The position numbers were made by a program, and so were the translations under genes. Under the pieces are notes generated by a model. It made no database searches. It had not been told where the DNA came from and was given only the letters and a program-made list of their open reading frames with translations. From Saprospiraceae bacterium (GTDB lineage Bacteria > Bacteroidota > Bacteroidia > Chitinophagales > Saprospiraceae), in assembly GCA_028280415.1 (NCBI GenBank), contig JANQLV010000016.1, forward strand, positions 62,001-126,000: a DNA stretch of 64,000 bases. Direction: 5' to 3'. Within the stretch, counting starts at the first letter, position 1, and the number at the start of each line of letters is the position of its first letter. Below, piece after piece: positions 43,674-52,312 of the stretch.

Positions 43674-44267
43674 ATGAAAAGAAGAGCATTAATTAAATAT
43701 ATAAGTCTGGCAACGGGTGGAACTATCGCAGCGCCTTTGCTGGCTAGCCTGCTTTCCGGTTGTCAGGCAGAGAGTCTGACTACAACAGATGATTATGCAC
43801 CACAGTTTTTTAGCAACAAGGAATTCGCTGTGATTCGCAATCTGGTAGATATCATTTTGCCCAAGACGGATAGTCCTTCCGGCTCGGAGGTTGGCGTTCA
43901 TCGGACTATTGACAAGATGCTCTTCAAGACCTACAAAACCGAGGATCAGCTTAATTATAAAAATGGATTTTACGCTCTAATGAGATTTTTAAGTAAAACA
44001 GCAGATGAAGCTGAACTTGATATAGAAGCCGTCATCCGCTTAAAAGATCAACAAAAAAAAGCTTTGCTAAGTGAGCTAAATATAGCTACAGATAAGGAGT
44101 TGAAGACCGTTAAAGAAGCTTTACAGCATTTAAAACAGCAAAGCATCGCCTATTACCTTTCCACTAAAGAAATTGCTACCAATTATTTAAACTACCTCCC
44201 CGTTCCCGGACAATACGAGCCTTGTATTGCGCTTAAAGATACGGGTGGAAAAGCCTGGGCATTATGA
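43674..44267 (+). CDS. Gluconate 2-dehydrogenase subunit 3-like protein (Tat lipoprotein)
   Basis: The 197-residue protein begins MKRRALIKYISLATGGTIAA, a twin-arginine leader, and continues LASLLSGCQAE, a lipobox, so a Tat-exported lipoprotein is indicated. The subunit 3 signature follows with FSNKEFAVIRNLVDIILPKTDSPSGSEVGVH (in part NLVDIILPKTDSPSG). This family is the small partner of FAD-dependent GMC dehydrogenases and carries the export signal for both. Its stop codon overlaps the GMC start (ATGA), so the two are translated together. Confidence 0.9.
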   Translation: MKRRALIKYISLATGGTIAAPLLASLLSGCQAESLTTTDDYAPQFFSNKEFAVIRNLVDIILPKTDSPSGSEVGVHRTIDKMLFKTYKTEDQLNYKNGFYALMRFLSKTADEAELDIEAVIRLKDQQKKALLSELNIATDKELKTVKEALQHLKQQSIAYYLSTKEIATNYLNYLPVPGQYEPCIALKDTGGKAWAL

Positions 44268-45976
44268 ATTTCAACTCAAAAGGAAAGGAAGCTGTTACTT
44301 ATGATGCTATCGTCATAGGCTCAGGTATCAGCGGTGGATTCGCCGCAATGGAGCTTTGCAAAAAAGGTTATAAAACGCTGGTCCTGGAAAGAGGGCGTAT
44401 GGTTAAACACGGAGATTATCCAACCGCGAATCTCGATCCCTGGGAATTGGAAAATCAAAATATGGTTAGTGCTGAGGAAATTGCGCAGCACTATTTTAAG
44501 CAAAACAGATTGCATTGGTGGGTCAGAGAAGATCGTAAACACTGGATTAATAAAGACAGTGAATATCCCTATGATGAAGTAGAACGCTTTGACTGGATTC
44601 GGGGACATCAGGTAGGCGGTCGTTCTATTATGTGGGGCAGACATTGTTATCGCTGGAGCGATATTGATTTCGAAGCCAACCTTAAAGAGGGAATTGCTGT
44701 TGATTGGCCAATTCGTTATAAGGACATCGAGCCCTGGTATGATTATGTAGAAACTTTTGTGGGAGTGAGTGGACAAAAAGAAGGCTTAAAGCAAGTACCG
44801 GATGGCAAATTCTTGCCTGCTTTTCCGCTTAACTGCGCCGAACAACATTTCCGGGAAGCCGTTGCCAAAGTCTATCCCGAACGCATAATAACACCTGGCC
44901 GGGTAGCCAATCTCAGCGTCTATAATCCGGAAGTACACAAAGGGACCAGGGGCCAGTGCCAAACCCGGGACCGTTGTATCCGCGGTTGTCCTTATGGCGC
45001 TTATTTCAGTAGCTTATCCGCTACCCTGCCCGTAGCTGAAGAGACTGGCAATCTTTCCATACGTGCCGACAGTATTGTCAAAGAGATTGTTTTTGATAAA
45101 AAATCAGGTAAAGCAAGTAGCGTCCTGATCAGGGATTCCAATACCGGAGAAGAAATGGAATTTTTTGCCCGTATTATATTCTGTAATGCCAGTACTATAG
45201 GTACGACGGCTATCCTGCTTAATAGCCGCTCGGAAACTTTCCCGAAGGGGCTTGGTAATAGTAGTGGAGAACTTGGGCACAATATGATGGATCATCATTA
45301 CGGAATGGGGGCTTCGGGCATTTTACCCGGTTTTGAAGACACTTATTACAAAGGACGCCGACCGCTCGGGTTTTATATTCCCAGATTTAGAAATATTGAC
45401 GAAGCGACGAAGCAGAAAGATTACCTCCGTGGCTTTGGTTATCAGGGCAGAGCCGCCAGGAGAAATAATTATGATACTGCACCTATTGGAAAAGCTTTGA
45501 AAGAGAATATTTTTAAACCGGGTCCTTATTATATTAATATGACTTGTTTTGGAGAGTTACTCCCCTATCACGATAATAAGATGTGGCTCAATTTTGACAA
45601 ACTTGATCAACATGGTATGCCAATAATTACCTTTGAGGCCAAATTGAGAGAGAATGAAGAAAAATTGAGGGAAGATGGTGTCAGGTGTGCTGTTGAAATG
45701 CTGGAAGCGGCGGGTTGTAAGGATATTGAATTTTATAATAATGCAACAGCCCCCGGTGCCTGTATACACGAAATGGGAACTGCCAGAATGGGGCGAGATC
45801 CCAAAACGAGTGTTCTGAATAAATGGAACCAGATGCACGAAGTACCTAATGTTTTTATTACGGATGGTTCCTGTATGACCAGCTCCGGTACACAAAACCC
45901 GAGCATAACGTATATGGCTCTAACGGCCCGTGCAGTCGACTATGCTCATAAGCAAGTCAAAAACGGTAAACTCTGA
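44264..45976 (+). CDS. GMC-family FAD-dependent dehydrogenase, large subunit
   Basis: The 570-residue protein has the FAD motif AIVIGSGISGGFAAMEL near the N terminus, GGRSIMWGR in the second GMC signature, and GACIHEMGTARMG and GTQNPSITYMALTARA at the end. These fit gluconate-2-dehydrogenase or glucoside-3-dehydrogenase-type catalytic subunits. A Cys motif (CQTRDRCIRGC, CX5CX3C) could hold an Fe-S cluster, as recalled for related bacterial FAD glucose dehydrogenases. It has no signal of its own and would be exported with the Tat small subunit. No cytochrome subunit gene is adjacent; the electron acceptor and sugar are unknown. Confidence 0.9.
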   Translation: MNFNSKGKEAVTYDAIVIGSGISGGFAAMELCKKGYKTLVLERGRMVKHGDYPTANLDPWELENQNMVSAEEIAQHYFKQNRLHWWVREDRKHWINKDSEYPYDEVERFDWIRGHQVGGRSIMWGRHCYRWSDIDFEANLKEGIAVDWPIRYKDIEPWYDYVETFVGVSGQKEGLKQVPDGKFLPAFPLNCAEQHFREAVAKVYPERIITPGRVANLSVYNPEVHKGTRGQCQTRDRCIRGCPYGAYFSSLSATLPVAEETGNLSIRADSIVKEIVFDKKSGKASSVLIRDSNTGEEMEFFARIIFCNASTIGTTAILLNSRSETFPKGLGNSSGELGHNMMDHHYGMGASGILPGFEDTYYKGRRPLGFYIPRFRNIDEATKQKDYLRGFGYQGRAARRNNYDTAPIGKALKENIFKPGPYYINMTCFGELLPYHDNKMWLNFDKLDQHGMPIITFEAKLRENEEKLREDGVRCAVEMLEAAGCKDIEFYNNATAPGACIHEMGTARMGRDPKTSVLNKWNQMHEVPNVFITDGSCMTSSGTQNPSITYMALTARAVDYAHKQVKNGKL

Positions 45977-46013
45977 AATCTTTATAAACTTAAAATAAGC
46001 CCAAAGCAACTAA

Positions 46014-47192
46014 ATGAAGCAATTAGCTTTATTTACACTGATCTGTTTAACCTGTTCCTTTGCCTGTTCCAAACAGGAGGCATTCCCGGATATCAAAAAG
46101 AGAGCCGCTTTTCCGGGTATCGAAAAAGGGCGTCCTGATTCTTTTGAGTCCAGATATTTTATTAAACGTTATGTTGGATTTCTGGGAAATGACAATTCTA
46201 TTCCATTGGATTTGCTGCTCGTCAATTGGGGAAACGGAAGACTAAGCGGTCAGACTTATTATCCCAATCATTATGGTATCCTGCCATTTGAAGGTACCCT
46301 GGCTAAAGATGGTTCTTTTGAATTAAAGGAGTTAAAACAAAATAAACTCAATGCCACCTTTATTGGAAAGATGCACAGCCGGGATAACCTTTCCGGAAAC
46401 TGGTGGAATATCGACCGCTCAAAAAATATGTCTTTCCATTATACAGAATCAGTCCCGGCTTATGATTATGACCATTGGACGGGCGTCTGGCACCTCAATG
46501 ATCCCTGGGATACAGCTATGCTAATTATCGGAGGGGTCACCGAAACAGATATTCAATTCGCTATGAATATCTATATCAATGGTTATCGGGAACAATTTTA
46601 TGGCACTGCAAATCTCAGAGGCCAGAGAGCCGTACTGGATGAATTGTTTTTCCCTATTTACCGGGAGAATTGTAAGCTCGTATTTTATCGAAGAGATCGC
46701 GAGATTTATCTGGAACAGGAAAGTTTTCCCTTTTTATGCGATTTGGGTATTAATTGCTGGACAACCGGAGTCTATCAGGATATTTATACAGGGAAAACTG
46801 CCCGCATTGATTTTATTGGAAAGGATTCTGTATTCAAAGATCGCGCAACTTATGACTTGTTTTATAAAATGGTAGGTGAAGAAAACCTGAGTAAGTTTGC
46901 ATACAATATGGAAAGACTGGAAAGAGCGTCGCTTTGGGACAAAGACTACAGGGAGATTGGCTCCATCTGGAAAGGCAGAGTTCGCGGCTTTCACCGTGAA
47001 AAAGAAGGAATCATCGTTTATAATGATCAAAAAGAAATGTGGGCAGCCACTACCAGCCCTCCGGATAGTTTTGGAGCGCCGATGTCGGTGCATTATTTTA
47101 CGAATACGAAAAAATGGAAACGAAAACTTCCCGAAGTCATCAATGAATGGTTAAAAGATTTTGTCAACTGCAGGGTGGTATTCGAAAAGTAA
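46014..47192 (+). CDS. Lipoprotein of unknown function (392 aa)
   Basis: A lipoprotein signal (LTCSFACSKQ) precedes a beta-rich sequence. Segments such as LLLVNWGNGRLSGQTYYPNH, YGILPFEGTLAKDGSFELKE and NLSGNWWNIDRSKNMSFHYT look like a calycin-like strand unit, followed by a second part (about 150-392). No family was recognised. It lies 37 bp after the GMC gene on the same strand and may be co-transcribed with it. Confidence 0.65.
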   Translation: MKQLALFTLICLTCSFACSKQEAFPDIKKRAAFPGIEKGRPDSFESRYFIKRYVGFLGNDNSIPLDLLLVNWGNGRLSGQTYYPNHYGILPFEGTLAKDGSFELKELKQNKLNATFIGKMHSRDNLSGNWWNIDRSKNMSFHYTESVPAYDYDHWTGVWHLNDPWDTAMLIIGGVTETDIQFAMNIYINGYREQFYGTANLRGQRAVLDELFFPIYRENCKLVFYRRDREIYLEQESFPFLCDLGINCWTTGVYQDIYTGKTARIDFIGKDSVFKDRATYDLFYKMVGEENLSKFAYNMERLERASLWDKDYREIGSIWKGRVRGFHREKEGIIVYNDQKEMWAATTSPPDSFGAPMSVHYFTNTKKWKRKLPEVINEWLKDFVNCRVVFEK

Positions 47193-47331
47193 AGTGCCCC
47201 TATGACTCTGTAAATTCCAATATATTTTTCATCGACTTTTCTTCTACACTTGTCTATGAAAGATGCAAAGACCTTCAAAAGCCAACATCTTGGCCCTGTA
47301 TTCAATTTTCAAATAGTAAAACTTATATAAA

Positions 47332-47700
47332 ATGGAAAATAGTAATTTAATGTCATCTATGTCTGAATCGGAAGAACGCACCTGGGCCTTATTCTCTCAT
47401 TTAGGAATGCTTGCGGGGATGTTTATCCCTTTTGGTAGTGTACTTTTACCACTTATCATCTGGCAAATCAATAAAGAGAAGTCCGAGTTCATTACTGATC
47501 ATGCCATTGAGGCATTGAATTTCCAGCTCACCATGTTAATCATTTACCTGGGTTGTTTAATATTGTGCTTCCTGCTTATTGGATTTCCATTATTGATCAT
47601 CGCCTTCATTATTGATCTCGTTTATTCGATCAAAGCTGCAAGCACCGCAAATCGCGGAGAATATTACGACTATCCGTTCAATTTTAGATTTATCAAATAA
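47332..47700 (+). CDS. DUF4870 membrane protein
   Basis: The 122-residue protein has SEERTWALFSHLGMLAGMFIPFG at the start, then LIIWQINKEKSEFITDHAIEALNFQ, the DUF4870 signatures (here shortened: WALFSHLGMLAG and HAIEALNFQ). It has about three to four membrane helices. The family's function is unknown. The transcript ends at a strong terminator 27 bp downstream. Confidence 0.88.
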   Translation: MENSNLMSSMSESEERTWALFSHLGMLAGMFIPFGSVLLPLIIWQINKEKSEFITDHAIEALNFQLTMLIIYLGCLILCFLLIGFPLLIIAFIIDLVYSIKAASTANRGEYYDYPFNFRFIK

Positions 47701-47726
47701 AAAATAGTTAATAATATATCATTCGG

Positions 47727-47760
47727 GCCCCGGTTTCTGGAAACCGGGGCTTTTGTTTTA
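47727..47760 (+). terminator. Intrinsic terminator after DUF4870 gene
   Basis: A perfect 10-bp GC-rich stem (47727-47736 with 47741-47750, loop CTGG) is followed by TTTTGTTTTA. Confidence 0.9.
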
Positions 47761-47829
47761 TACAGGTTTTTAATAATCCGCTAAAGATCAAGTGCAGATT
47801 GACGAAATCATTAAATGTAATCCTCGCTC

Positions 47830-49197
47830 TTAATAATCATCAGCAAGTGCAAAATCATTCTCCCGTTGCATCCATTTACCCTTTGTAAAATCCGGAAAAT
47901 GCATGGCTTGCCCTCCATTAGCTATAGACTGCTCGGATAAAGGCGTAATTGCCATCCAGGTCGCGGCATCATATACGTCAATAGGAGGATTCAACTTTCT
48001 TTTAGCAGATTCAATAAAAGCGTGGAACACAAAAAAGTCCATTCCTCCATGTCCCGCTCCGGTAGCATCCTGCTCGTAGCGTTTCCAAAGCGGATGATCA
48101 TATTGCTTTAAATAATTATCCGCCGATTCCCAGCGATGCGCTTGAGGACTCTGCCCTTCCAAATAAATAGATTTGTTAACCGCCATCCAGATCCCTTTGG
48201 TTCCCTGTACCCGGAAACCTAATGAATAGGGTCTGGGTAAATTCGTATCGTGGCTCAATAAAATTGATTCTCCATTTTGAGTTTTAATCATGGTAGTCAC
48301 CACATCTCCCAATTGAAATTCAATCCCGGCATTAGGATGTTGTTTTCCGCCTTTGGGATGATTTACAATATAATCATGCAAACCTTTGGCTTTGGTAGAC
48401 ATAGACGTAAGATATAAAAACCGATTCCCCCGGTTGATGTTGCAATACATAGCCACAGGCCCAATTCCGTGCGTAGGATACAAGTCGCCGTTTCGATTGA
48501 CAGAATGATTGGTTCTCCATCTGGCTTCGCTAAATCCTTTTTCATTAAATTCTACGCCCCCTCCATAAGGTCTCACTCCATCATTAAATTTCACGTGTCT
48601 TAAATCGTGTTGATAGCCTCCCTCCAAATGAATTAATTCTCCGAACATATTTTTTCTGACCATATTCAAAATAGCCATAACATCCCTTCGATAGCATACA
48701 TTTTCCAGAAACATCAAAGGTACACGCGTCTCTTCATAGGTACGAACCAGATCCCAGCATTCTTCAATTGCCATAGCGCCACTTACTTCTAGTGCAGTAA
48801 ACTTGCCTGCCTTCATTGCATGTACAGCCATCGGCACATGCCAGATCCAGGGAGTAGATATCACAACCGCATCAACATTATCTTCGCTTAACAAGTTGAG
48901 GTAATCTTCTTCTCCATTTTGGAAAACCCTGGGTTTGGCTTTGCCAAAATCACTGATTGATTTTAAACTGTGTTCTATCGCCTGTGGATCAATATCGCAA
49001 ATTGCGCTAACCTCACAATCATTTCTCCGTAAAGCCAGTTCCAGATGGTTTCTACCTCGTAATCCGGTGCCGATAAAGCCCAGGCGAATTTTCCGGTCAT
49101 CCTTTCGCCCAAGATAGGCAGGGATTTTCTCCGGCATCAAGCTAAGGCCCGCTCCTGTAAGTCCCGTTTTTTTTATAAACTCTCTTCGATTTATCAT
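47830..49197 (-). CDS. GH109-type Gfo/Idh/MocA protein (NAD-dependent alpha-N-acetylgalactosaminidase-like), Tat signal
   Basis: The 455-residue protein starts MINRREFIKKTG, a twin-arginine signal (RREFI). The Rossmann part shows RLGFIGTGLRGRNHLEL and EVSAICDIDPQA for NAD. The central part has ALEVSGAMAIEECWDLV and MFLENVCYRRDVMAILNMV, and then LYPTHGIGPVAMYCNINRGNRFLYLTSMS (in part THGIGPVAMYCNINRGNR). These are typical of GH109 exo-glycosidases, which act on alpha-GalNAc through an NAD-assisted redox mechanism. It should be periplasmic. A sugar dehydrogenase-like role is possible instead. Confidence 0.85.
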   Translation of the reverse strand: MINRREFIKKTGLTGAGLSLMPEKIPAYLGRKDDRKIRLGFIGTGLRGRNHLELALRRNDCEVSAICDIDPQAIEHSLKSISDFGKAKPRVFQNGEEDYLNLLSEDNVDAVVISTPWIWHVPMAVHAMKAGKFTALEVSGAMAIEECWDLVRTYEETRVPLMFLENVCYRRDVMAILNMVRKNMFGELIHLEGGYQHDLRHVKFNDGVRPYGGGVEFNEKGFSEARWRTNHSVNRNGDLYPTHGIGPVAMYCNINRGNRFLYLTSMSTKAKGLHDYIVNHPKGGKQHPNAGIEFQLGDVVTTMIKTQNGESILLSHDTNLPRPYSLGFRVQGTKGIWMAVNKSIYLEGQSPQAHRWESADNYLKQYDHPLWKRYEQDATGAGHGGMDFFVFHAFIESAKRKLNPPIDVYDAATWMAITPLSEQSIANGGQAMHFPDFTKGKWMQRENDFALADDY

Positions 49198-49235
49198 TTC
49201 GTTTCGCTTTGTTTTATAAAGAAGTCATTAAAATA

Positions 49236-49643
49236 TTATTTTCGATTTTCCTTGCGCCATACAATTTTCAAAGCGGACCAAAATTCATCTACCGCACATA
49301 CTTTTACATCTACCAGCCCCAAAGCCAAAGCGGTGTTTCTAATCACATCTTCATTCATATCGGTTGGAATTTTAGCACTCTTTTTATACCAGGATACCCA
49401 GATCATTCCATCTGGCTCTATCTGATCTTTTAGTTTGACAAATTGCTTTTTAAAGGAGGCAAAATCTTTTGAAAAGAGGTGGATAAAATTAGCTTTTGAC
49501 CGGCCATTTGCTAAAACTTTTACAGGAGGTAATTCGCCCAATAGGTCCGGATAATAATCCGGAGCATTGATAAAACGAACTTTATACCCTTCTTTAATCC
49601 CCAGTTTTTTAACCAGGGGCGTTCCAGAATATCCCGAAAGCAT
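49236..49643 (-). CDS. DUF3052 family protein
   Basis: The 135-residue protein starts with the family motif GYSGTPLVKKLGIKEGYKV, followed by MIWVSWYKKSAKIPTDMNED and VDEFWSALKIVWRK. The fold resembles small SAM-binding-like alpha/beta domains, but no activity is known. It is cytoplasmic. It lies 38 bp upstream of the GH109 gene on the minus strand. A related protein occurs at 23635-24066. Confidence 0.8.
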   Translation of the reverse strand: MLSGYSGTPLVKKLGIKEGYKVRFINAPDYYPDLLGELPPVKVLANGRSKANFIHLFSKDFASFKKQFVKLKDQIEPDGMIWVSWYKKSAKIPTDMNEDVIRNTALALGLVDVKVCAVDEFWSALKIVWRKENRK

Positions 49644-49963
49644 ACTTGATAAAATAAATAGATGAAAGAATCTTTTATACTCCTAAATTTACAATGTGGA
49701 TCGCTTAAATAATAATATCGCCCGGGCAATTATTCCCTTGTCGGAAAGAGCTATCAGTTATCAGACGAATAGTATTTTATATGCAAAATCCGATAACTTA
49801 TCCCTTTTCAAAAGAACGTTCCCTGCTTTTCCGATTTCTTTTTACGGAATAAGCTCTTAAACCTTAAAATTCGGTTGAATATTACTGAATATAGCATTAT
49901 TTTTGTGCCTTGGGTTAACGAACCTTTTGCAATTTTATAGGTTTTATATTAAAACTGGATTTT
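49644..49963. other. 320-bp gene-free interval
   Basis: It separates the divergent DUF3052 and ferredoxin genes. It contains a candidate promoter for the ferredoxin at 49874-49905. No other structure was recognised. Confidence 0.6.
49874..49905 (+). promoter_or_regulatory. Candidate Bacteroidota promoter (GTTG-N20-TATTTTTG)
   Basis: GTTG at 49874-49877 and TATTTTTG at 49898-49905 have a 20-bp spacer. The -7 box is a perfect TAnnTTTG match. It lies 58 bp before the ferredoxin start codon. Confidence 0.55.
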
Positions 49964-50311
49964 ATGGCTATCATTATAACAGATGAGTGTATAAACTGCG
50001 GAGCTTGTGAGCCAGAATGCCCGAATAATGCCATTTACGAAGGAGGGGTTGAGTGGGCTATTTCGGACGGTACATCCATAACTGGTTCCTACACTCTGGA
50101 AACAGGTGTAAACGTACATGTTGATAAACAGAATGAACCGGTTGAAGAGGATTATTATTACATTGTTCCTGATAAATGTACCGAATGTGTTGGTTTTCAC
50201 GAGGAACCGCAATGTGCTGCGGTATGCCCGGTAGATTGTTGTGTTCCCGACCCTGATCGAGAGGAAACAGAAGAACAATTATTGGCCAGAAAAGCTGCAC
50301 TGCATCTATAA
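49964..50311 (+). CDS. 2[4Fe-4S] ferredoxin (YfhL-like)
   Basis: The 115-residue protein carries two cluster motifs: [12 protein letters not shown] near the N terminus and [18 protein letters not shown] (CX2CX8CX3C) in the second half, with an acidic loop between. The long spacing in the second motif is that of YfhL-type ferredoxins. It should carry electrons in the cytoplasm; its partner enzyme is unknown. It precedes fhs on the same strand, but a terminator stands between. Confidence 0.9.
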   Translation: MAIIITDECINCGACEPECPNNAIYEGGVEWAISDGTSITGSYTLETGVNVHVDKQNEPVEEDYYYIVPDKCTECVGFHEEPQCAAVCPVDCCVPDPDREETEEQLLARKAALHL

Positions 50312-50327
50312 AAAGACATGCTTAAAA

Positions 50328-50359
50328 AAGCTCGTTTCGATGAAACGGGCTTTTTTTAT
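50328..50359 (+). terminator. Intrinsic terminator after ferredoxin gene
   Basis: A 10-bp stem (50328-50337 with 50343-50352; one G-T pair) is followed by TTTTTATTTC. Confidence 0.85.
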
Positions 50360-50458
50360 TTCTTTTTGAAAATTGTAAGATTGAATTGAGTATAATTTAA
50401 AGATTTGAAGTAAATTCAGTCGCTAAAATGCCCTTTTTTAAACTAAACAAACCTACTA

Positions 50459-52129
50459 ATGCCAACAGACATTGAAATCGCCCAGTCCATTGAACTCAAA
50501 CCCATCGCTGAAATAGCAAAAGACATTCAACTTGAGCCCGATCAATTAGAATTTTACGGAAAATACAAGGCAAAACTGCCTTTATATTTGATTGATGAAG
50601 AAAAAATTTCGCAGAATAAGCTGATACTCGTTTCAGCAATCTCCCCTACTCCCGCTGGTGAAGGAAAGACAACTATGTCGATCGGTCTCACCCAGGGGCT
50701 CAACAGGATCGGAAAGCAGACAATTGTAGTATTGAGAGAACCTTCGCTTGGTCCCGTCTTTGGTATCAAAGGTGGAGCTGCCGGAGGTGGATATTCTCAG
50801 GTACTCCCAATGGAAGATATTAACCTGCATTTTACCGGTGATTTTTCGGCTATCGAAAAAGCGCATAATCTTTTAGCTGCTTTAATAGATAATAATTTGC
50901 AAAGAAAAAATCGTTCGCTGGATCTCGACCCACGAACTATTGTCTGGAAAAGGGTACTGGATATGAATGATCGCTCTTTGCGAAATGTAGTGGTCGGTTT
51001 GGGAGGAACCGGTTCGGGAGTCCCCAGAGAATCTGGCTTTGATATCACTGCTGCATCGGAGATTATGGCTATTCTTTGCCTCTCCAGGGATTTAAGCGAT
51101 CTGAAAAGAAGATTAGGTAATATTTTCGTTGGTTTCAGACATGATAAAAGCCCGATCTATGCTCGTGACCTAAATGCAGAGGGGGCAATGACCGCATTAT
51201 TAAAAGACGCTATTAAACCCAATCTGGTACAAACCATTGAAGGAAACGGAGCTATTATTCACGGCGGTCCTTTTGCCAATATCGCCCAAGGAACCAATTC
51301 CGTAATCGCCACAAAAATGGGGCTTTCTATATCTGATTATGTAGTAACCGAAGCCGGGTTTGGAGCGGATTTGGGCGCGGAAAAATTCCTGGATATTAAA
51401 TGTCAAAGCGCAGGGCTCTCTCCCAAAGCGGTGGTACTGGTAGCGACCATTCGCGCTTTGAAGTACCACGGAGGAGCGGAATTAGATAGCCTGAAAGAAC
51501 CAAATCCTGAAGCTGTAGCCAAAGGCCTGGAGAACCTGGAAAAGCACCTGGAAAATGTTGCTCAGTTTAATCTAAAACCAGTAGTAGCCATTAATCGGTT
51601 TTTAACCGACTCTGAGGAAGAAATTCAAATTATCAAAGATCGCTGTGCGGCACTCGGTGTACCGGCTGTTTTGGCTGATGTATGGGCCAAAGGCGGTGAA
51701 GGTGCCGAAGAATTGGCCAGAAAGGTAGCCGAGGTAGCAGAATCGGTTGAAGAGGATTTTCAACCAATATACGATTGGGAAGCTTCCGTGGAAGATAAAA
51801 TTGCTGCCGTAGCAACGAAAGTATATGGTGCTAATTCGGTGGAATATACGCCAAAAGCAAAATCCGACCTTCGCAAGATCAAAAGGCTGGGATTAGAGAA
51901 TCTTCCGGTATGTATTGCCAAAACGCAAAAATCACTTTCAGATAATCCCAAGCTCATCGGACGGCCAAGAGACTTCTTTATTACGGTTCGCGAAATAGAG
52001 ATTGCTGCCGGAGCCGGATTCCTAGTTCCTATTACCGGTAGTATTATGCGAATGCCCGGACTACCAACCATCCCTTCGGCCGAAAAAATAGATATCGACG
52101 AAGCCGGAAATATTACAGGACTCTTTTAG
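50459..52129 (+). CDS. fhs: Formate-tetrahydrofolate ligase
   Basis: The 556-residue enzyme has the P-loop TPAGEGKTTMSIGL, LREPSLGPVFGIKGGAAGGG, and VVGLGGTGSGVPRESGFDIT. Further signatures are TEAGFGADLGAEKF and ITGSIMRMPGLP. All are typical of FTHFS. It forms 10-formyl-THF from formate, THF and ATP in one-carbon metabolism. The length matches the family. It is monocistronic, with a hairpin downstream shared with the convergent gene. Confidence 0.96.
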   Translation: MPTDIEIAQSIELKPIAEIAKDIQLEPDQLEFYGKYKAKLPLYLIDEEKISQNKLILVSAISPTPAGEGKTTMSIGLTQGLNRIGKQTIVVLREPSLGPVFGIKGGAAGGGYSQVLPMEDINLHFTGDFSAIEKAHNLLAALIDNNLQRKNRSLDLDPRTIVWKRVLDMNDRSLRNVVVGLGGTGSGVPRESGFDITAASEIMAILCLSRDLSDLKRRLGNIFVGFRHDKSPIYARDLNAEGAMTALLKDAIKPNLVQTIEGNGAIIHGGPFANIAQGTNSVIATKMGLSISDYVVTEAGFGADLGAEKFLDIKCQSAGLSPKAVVLVATIRALKYHGGAELDSLKEPNPEAVAKGLENLEKHLENVAQFNLKPVVAINRFLTDSEEEIQIIKDRCAALGVPAVLADVWAKGGEGAEELARKVAEVAESVEEDFQPIYDWEASVEDKIAAVATKVYGANSVEYTPKAKSDLRKIKRLGLENLPVCIAKTQKSLSDNPKLIGRPRDFFITVREIEIAAGAGFLVPITGSIMRMPGLPTIPSAEKIDIDEAGNITGLF

Positions 52130-52169
52130 ACAGCATATGCTGGAAAGAATTATTATTCTATCGTAAATA

Positions 52170-52241
52170 GAGTATGTTTAAATTTCATCCCGGGGTTATA
52201 AACACAAATTTTCAACTTCGAAATGATTTTTAAACATACTC
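52170..52241. terminator. 13-bp inverted repeat between convergent genes
   Basis: Arms 52170-52182 (GAGTATGTTTAAA) and 52229-52241 are perfectly complementary with a 46-nt loop. There is no adjacent T-run. It lies between fhs and the convergent T9SS gene and may end both transcripts. Confidence 0.45.
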
Positions 52242-52312
52242 CTGTTAAAGTCAAATAAAAAAATTCATACAGTGTATAAACTTATCTGATAACATTTGAC
52301 CTTAAGAATTAT

